The position numbers were made by a program, and so were the translations under genes. A DNA stretch of 64,000 nucleotides. Source: Xanthostigma xanthostigma (Eukaryota > Arthropoda > Insecta > Raphidioptera > Raphidiidae). The stretch's first letter is position 1. Every line of letters begins with the position of its first letter. The notes under the pieces were generated by a model. The model was not told the DNA's origin and ran no database searches. It was given only the letters and a program-made list of their open reading frames with translations. Location: positions 1,364,001-1,428,000 of the forward strand of contig OY754465.1 in assembly GCA_963575645.1 (NCBI GenBank), written 5' to 3'. Below, piece by piece: positions 28,101 through 34,100 of this stretch.

Positions 28101-31100
28101 ATGTTGAATAAAATAATAATAATTGTTAAAAACTGGCGCCCAACGTGTGGCGCCAGTTTTTAACAATTATTATTATTTTATTTAAAATATTTATTAACGT
28201 AAATTTGTAACATGAATATTATTTAATTCAACATATTTATTAACGTTAGTTTCTAACATGAATTTATTTAATTCAACACATTTATTAATTTAAAGTTTTT
28301 TACATGAACACTACTTCCTAGTTCATACGCTCCGCTGCCATCTTGCCTCTGTTTTTTCTACATTACCACCAGGGTTCACCAGTGGTGGCGTGGCTTTTTA
28401 AGACGTGATATTACAATGTGTACCTAATTTCACTTATACTAAATGTGCAATCACCTTCCTTTCTCGAATGCTTTATTATATCTCTTTTTTATAATAAAGC
28501 ATGTTCTTTAAGTCAAAGTTCATTCTCTTTCCCAATAAAATAGATAATTTATGTTTATGTTTATAATCAGAATTCAACAATTAACAGTTTTGTATAATGA
28601 CAATGGTAAAGCCGGATATACAATTACAATTAAACTCATATAACTGAAAATATAAATACACAACATATTTCTCTATCTCCTTTTTAGTAAAAATCGGCAT
28701 GTTACTATTTTCTTTTGTTTGTAACTGCAGTGATAAAAATCTTACCAACTTCTTAATAGTCGTAAATCAGACACTTTGATACAAGACTTAAAGAAATAAT
28801 TTTAAACAATGTAGTAGAATCAAAACTATACTTTACCTTATTTCTGGCTGTGACGTCACATCCTAAGTCTATGAGACGATCTATTAAGGATATCCGATTA
28901 TCCTTTACTGCGTACATCAGAGGCGACATTCCGTTGTTCTGAAATTATTACAAAATTTGTGAATTTACTGACTGGATTATAAAATAAATAATTTATTTAA
29001 GGAGGTTGAGGCGTTAAACAAATATATTGAAAAAATCTGAAATAAAGTTTTTTTTATAGAATTTTTATGACAAAATTTTCTGTAAAAAATCCAAAATCAT
29101 TAGGAGGTTTTTAAAGTTAAAAATTAAAAAAAACTTTTACATGTAGTCTTATGGAAAATATGTCAACCTAGCATACAAGCGGTACAATTCATTTTTTTGC
29201 AAATAACCAAATAATGTCAGCAGTTTCGAGAACTAACTGGTTAAAGCATCGATGTCTTACAAATATTTTAATATTTTGTCCAATTTAATTAGGAGACTTT
29301 TAATCAATAAAAAAAATTATTAAACCTTAGCGCTTTTCGCTTTTATTCTTGACAATTTTAACAATTTTAACTGAATTTTCAATCTTTTACTGATTTAATT
29401 TTAATTTTCATTACTTCTAATTTCTTTTTTTAATTATTTAGTGCAAAAAATATGTAAAATACAGATATTTACATAAATTTATTTTTCCTAACCTATTTTT
29501 GTACAAAAAATTCAAAAGTTAGTCCATTAAGTAAAATACTGAAATAATTAATTAATAATAAAAAAAATGATTTATTTATGCCTTTATGACAATAATTTAT
29601 TGGTATCATCGACTTACAACGTTTTGTAAAAAATTATTCAGAAACAGTTCCGATTTAGAATTCGACATACTTTTGATTGGGACTGTAACGCACCAACCTC
29701 CTTAATTTTTTTTTTGCTTCATTAATTTTAGAACTGGGTATTTTAATAATAATTAATTTATATTTTCTAGCTTCAAAACAAGCATCGGATGAAGCGAAAC
29801 CCAATGCCACAGCACGCTTGAAACCTAGCAACCAAATGTAGCAAGAATCTAGCGGAAAAATCAGCCTCTTGTGCAGCGGCTTTAAGATGGATGAATCACT
29901 AGATGGAATATAGGAATTGAACTACAATGTAATGCCAACGCCGCTTTATTGCCGTTTTCTCATAGTATCAGGTGCGTACAATTAAATCTAACTTATGCGC
30001 CTGCCGCAAAATACAAAATTGACTAGTGATCTGTACTGTCATTCTAACCTAAAAAATAGTATCTCCAAATAGTTGCATGAAAACGCGTATTTAAGTTCTT
30101 ATAGCTTATGAAATGATGATGTCAGGTGATGATGTCAAAGTGCATCAGACACTCTCCGGTTTCCTTATTCAAGGCAATGGCCGATTACTTGTCAAACTCC
30201 TGTGCTCAAAATTTGCATACTTTATGCTAAAAATTCCTTCATTTGCCCAATGCTATTAAGTAGAAGTTGAAAAAATGTAGGAAATAACGGGAGGTATGAT
30301 AGATGGAAAATAGTTACTGGTACGAATGGCGTCTGGTATGACATAAACTCGAGAAACGGCCATTAAACGCATTATTATTATTTAGAGATAATAAAATTAC
30401 AGAGTGAATATACAATTAATGAAGAAAAAATTGAAATCAGTTCTGCTTTTTAGGTTAGGATGGTAATATATTGCGTATGTTGTAGTCACTTACGCTGCCA
30501 GATATGAGCTATTATTAAATATAGAAAAAATATAGTTTAAAAAAAAAACTAAAAAACACGCTTTATATCGAACTAAAAAGTAAAAAATAATTTTTTTAAA
30601 AGCTTAAAACAATAATGAATAAAAAATACAAGTATTATTGTGAAAAAGCGTGGGGCGCTCGATGTACGAAAATGTGGAACAAAGCGCCCCACGCTTTTGT
30701 CACAATAATACTTGTATTTTTTATTCATTATTGTTTTAAGCTTATTTTAAAAAAAATATTTTTTACTTTTTAGTTCGATATAAAGCGTGTTTTTTATTGT
30801 TTTTTAAACTATATTTATTTTTCACTTTTTAGTTTGATATAAAGCGTGTTTTTTAGTTTTTTTTTAAACTATATTTACTTTCTACTTTTTAGTTCGATTT
30901 ATTGTCAAAAATTTGCCGAAAAAAACAAATTTTTTATTTCGCCGTGGACGGGATTAGAACCCACGACCGGTGAATCCGAGAGTTGACGTCGGCGAAGACT
31001 AGCGCCTTAGACCGCTCGGTCAACGATTGCTCTTACAGTAGTGGCATAACATACTAACAGTAATAAGCCACTCGCTTAGTCCAAACGAAAGTTACAAACA

Positions 31101-34100
31101 AACATACATACATACATACATACATACATACAAACTTACAAGTGAAGTTAATATATAAAGCGTGTAAAAATATATGATTTCATTCACTTCACCGAACCGA
31201 CTATCTCGATGAATTGCATCAAACGCTACATAACTTTGCATTGTAAATAACTGTGTCAGTAGCTTCAGGAAGTCTTTTTTTAATGCTTTATTATACAATT
31301 ATAACGTCCATTCTTCAACAGTCAGACAGATGTAAAATCGATAGATTTGCGGTAAACCGACGGCAAAGATCAGCGTGGCTGAATATTAAATATAAAAGCG
31401 GTGGGTCTGCTCACCAAAATACACACGTAAATGTTATCACTTGGCATGCCACGTCGCGTGATGAAATATTTTTATTTTAAATGCCTATAAAACATTAAAC
31501 TAGCGATAAATTGTTGTATATTTTTGCAGCTTTATCATAATCGACACCTCATATTTATTTTTATAATTACAATTGTGCAACTCCCAAGGGTTAAAGTACA
31601 TTTTATTTTTTTGTTCTAAAAAAAAATTGTGCAACTTGAGACATTGAATCTTGTCGGCGTATATTTTAAATAAAAACGACTTTTATCTTTCTTTTCTAGA
31701 TTTTTTCCACGACGTCGTTTTCGTTAACATTAATTTTTCCAGCATAATTGCTTGTCTTAAGGAGGTTGATGCGTTACAGTCCCAATCAAAAGTAAGTCGA
31801 ATTCTAAATGGGAACTTTTCCATAATAAATTTTTACAAAAGGTTATAAGTCGCTGATACCATAAAATTATTGTCATAAAGGCATAAATAAATATTTTTTT
31901 TAATATTAATTAATTATTTCAGAATTTTACTTAATGGACTAACTTTAGAATTTTTTGTACAAAGTTAGGTAAGAAAAAATAAATTTATGTAAATATCAGT
32001 ATTTTACATATTTTTTGCAGTAAGGAATTAAAAAAAGAAATTGGAAGTAATAAAAATTAAAATTAAATCATTAAAAAGTTGTAAATTCAAATAAAATTGT
32101 CAATAATAAAAGTCCATAATCGAAAAGTGCTAAAGTTTAATATTTTTTTTATTGATTAAAAGTCTCCTAATTAAATTGGAAAAAATATTAAAATATGCGT
32201 AAGACATCGATGCTTTACATTATAGTTAGTTTTCGGAACTGCTGACATTATTTGGTTATTTGCAAATAATAATTAAAACCGTTTGCATGCTAGGTTGACA
32301 TATTTTCTATAAGACTACATGTAAGGTTTTTTTAATTTTTAACTTTATAAATCTCCTAATGATTTTGGATTTTTTACAGAAAATTTTGTCATAAAAAAAT
32401 CTATTAAAAAAACTTTATTTCAGATTTTTCTCATTATCTTCGTAAAACGGCTCAACCTCCTTAAATGGATTTTCATGGAAGACCTATCTTTGTTCAAGCA
32501 TTAAAAGTACCAGAACACCCACTTTTGATTTATGCTTCGGAAGGACCCCGCACAAACCTTATGCGTTTTGGTTCTCGGTTAAATTGATCGAAAACTGTTT
32601 TATTTTATAGTTTAAAGGCCACTAAGAAAAGTGTCCGTGGGCTCATAGCCTAAAAACCAAGAGACTTTTAGCTACAGATATGTTTAGCGAGATTTTAGAT
32701 ATAGGGATATCTATTAAATTCACAATCTTAAAAAATCATAAACTTTAGAAATATGTTTTCAAGTGCGCTGAATCCAAATATGACATGGTTTTATACCTTC
32801 CAACATTATCTAGTTTTCGAATATTTTTCTATTTCTAAAATGGAACACAAAAGTTGAACATGGAACATGTTCGTGAATTCAATGGATATCCCTATATCTA
32901 AAATCTCGCTGAACATATCTGAAGCTAAAAATCTATTGGTTTTTAGGCTATGCGCCCATGGACGCTTTTTCCTAGTGACCTTTAAAATATGAAACAAAAC
33001 TATTTTTGTTCAATTAAACCAAGAACCAAATCCCATAAGGTTTCTGCAGGGTCCTTTAGAACACTTCCAGTGTCCTCAAAATCGGTATTTTAAATACGGT
33101 GGAAGTACGGGTTTTATATGGTGGCGGTGCGGGTCATGTTCGTACCACCACAAAATTGAATGCTATATGTATAGAATGAAGGTAGTTTGGTAGCCAAATG
33201 ACTTAAACTTGACCCTACATTTTTTTATATTTATTCAAAAGATTATAATTAAAGATACCTACAGAAAAAGAATCAGATTTTTTTACCACACCGTTTAAGA
33301 GATATAATTATTTAAAGTTATGCGAAAATACACGAGCCGTTATGAGTGTCCTTGTTCAATAACTCCAGAAATTGAGGGTTTGTAAAAAATGGACAAACTT
33401 GACCCCACAAAAAAAACTTTTTAATGGATAGAACGATGTCTGAAATACACACTGCAAAAATTTCAGAATAATTTACTACGTACTTTTGATTTTATTAATT
33501 TTTTAACACTGACATGTGACATCTATCTCTGTTGTTTACCTCTGTTGTTATAGTGACAGTGACTAGTGACAGCTGAGTACTAATCATTCAATATTTTATT
33601 AATTACATTACTATAATTATTTAATTATAATTCGCATTAAATTAAATCAAATAAAATTTTTATGTGAATTTCTATTAATTATTATATGATTTGGGTAATT
33701 ATTTGGTTATTTATATTTATAATATTAGTGTGGATTTTGCATGTACATAATGTTAATTGGAAAGATATAGTAGTATTTTTTTTTTGCAAATTTACACCAA
33801 AACATTAAAAAGTATTTTCAAAACTTCATTTACTAATCTATTCGTTAAAATCAAAATCACGTAAACAATTTATTTTCATTTTACACGAAATAATTGCAAT
33901 ACTAGAAACGAGTGAAATAATATTAAGTCAGCAAAAGTTTTATTAATGGTTGCCATTAAATAAGATTATCAGCTGAAAATTTATAAAATCGTTCTAAATA
34001 ACACGTGAATGCATTTTATTGCAAGTTAGTCATGAAAATAAATAATAAATTTGACCTTTAATGTTTCAATTTATATTTAATTGTACTAATGAAAAATTGT

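Noticed and set aside
30937-31030. Functional tRNA-Leu or tRNA-Ser gene
   Set aside because: Acceptor ends do not pair and no anticodon stem forms, although box A and B are recognisable.
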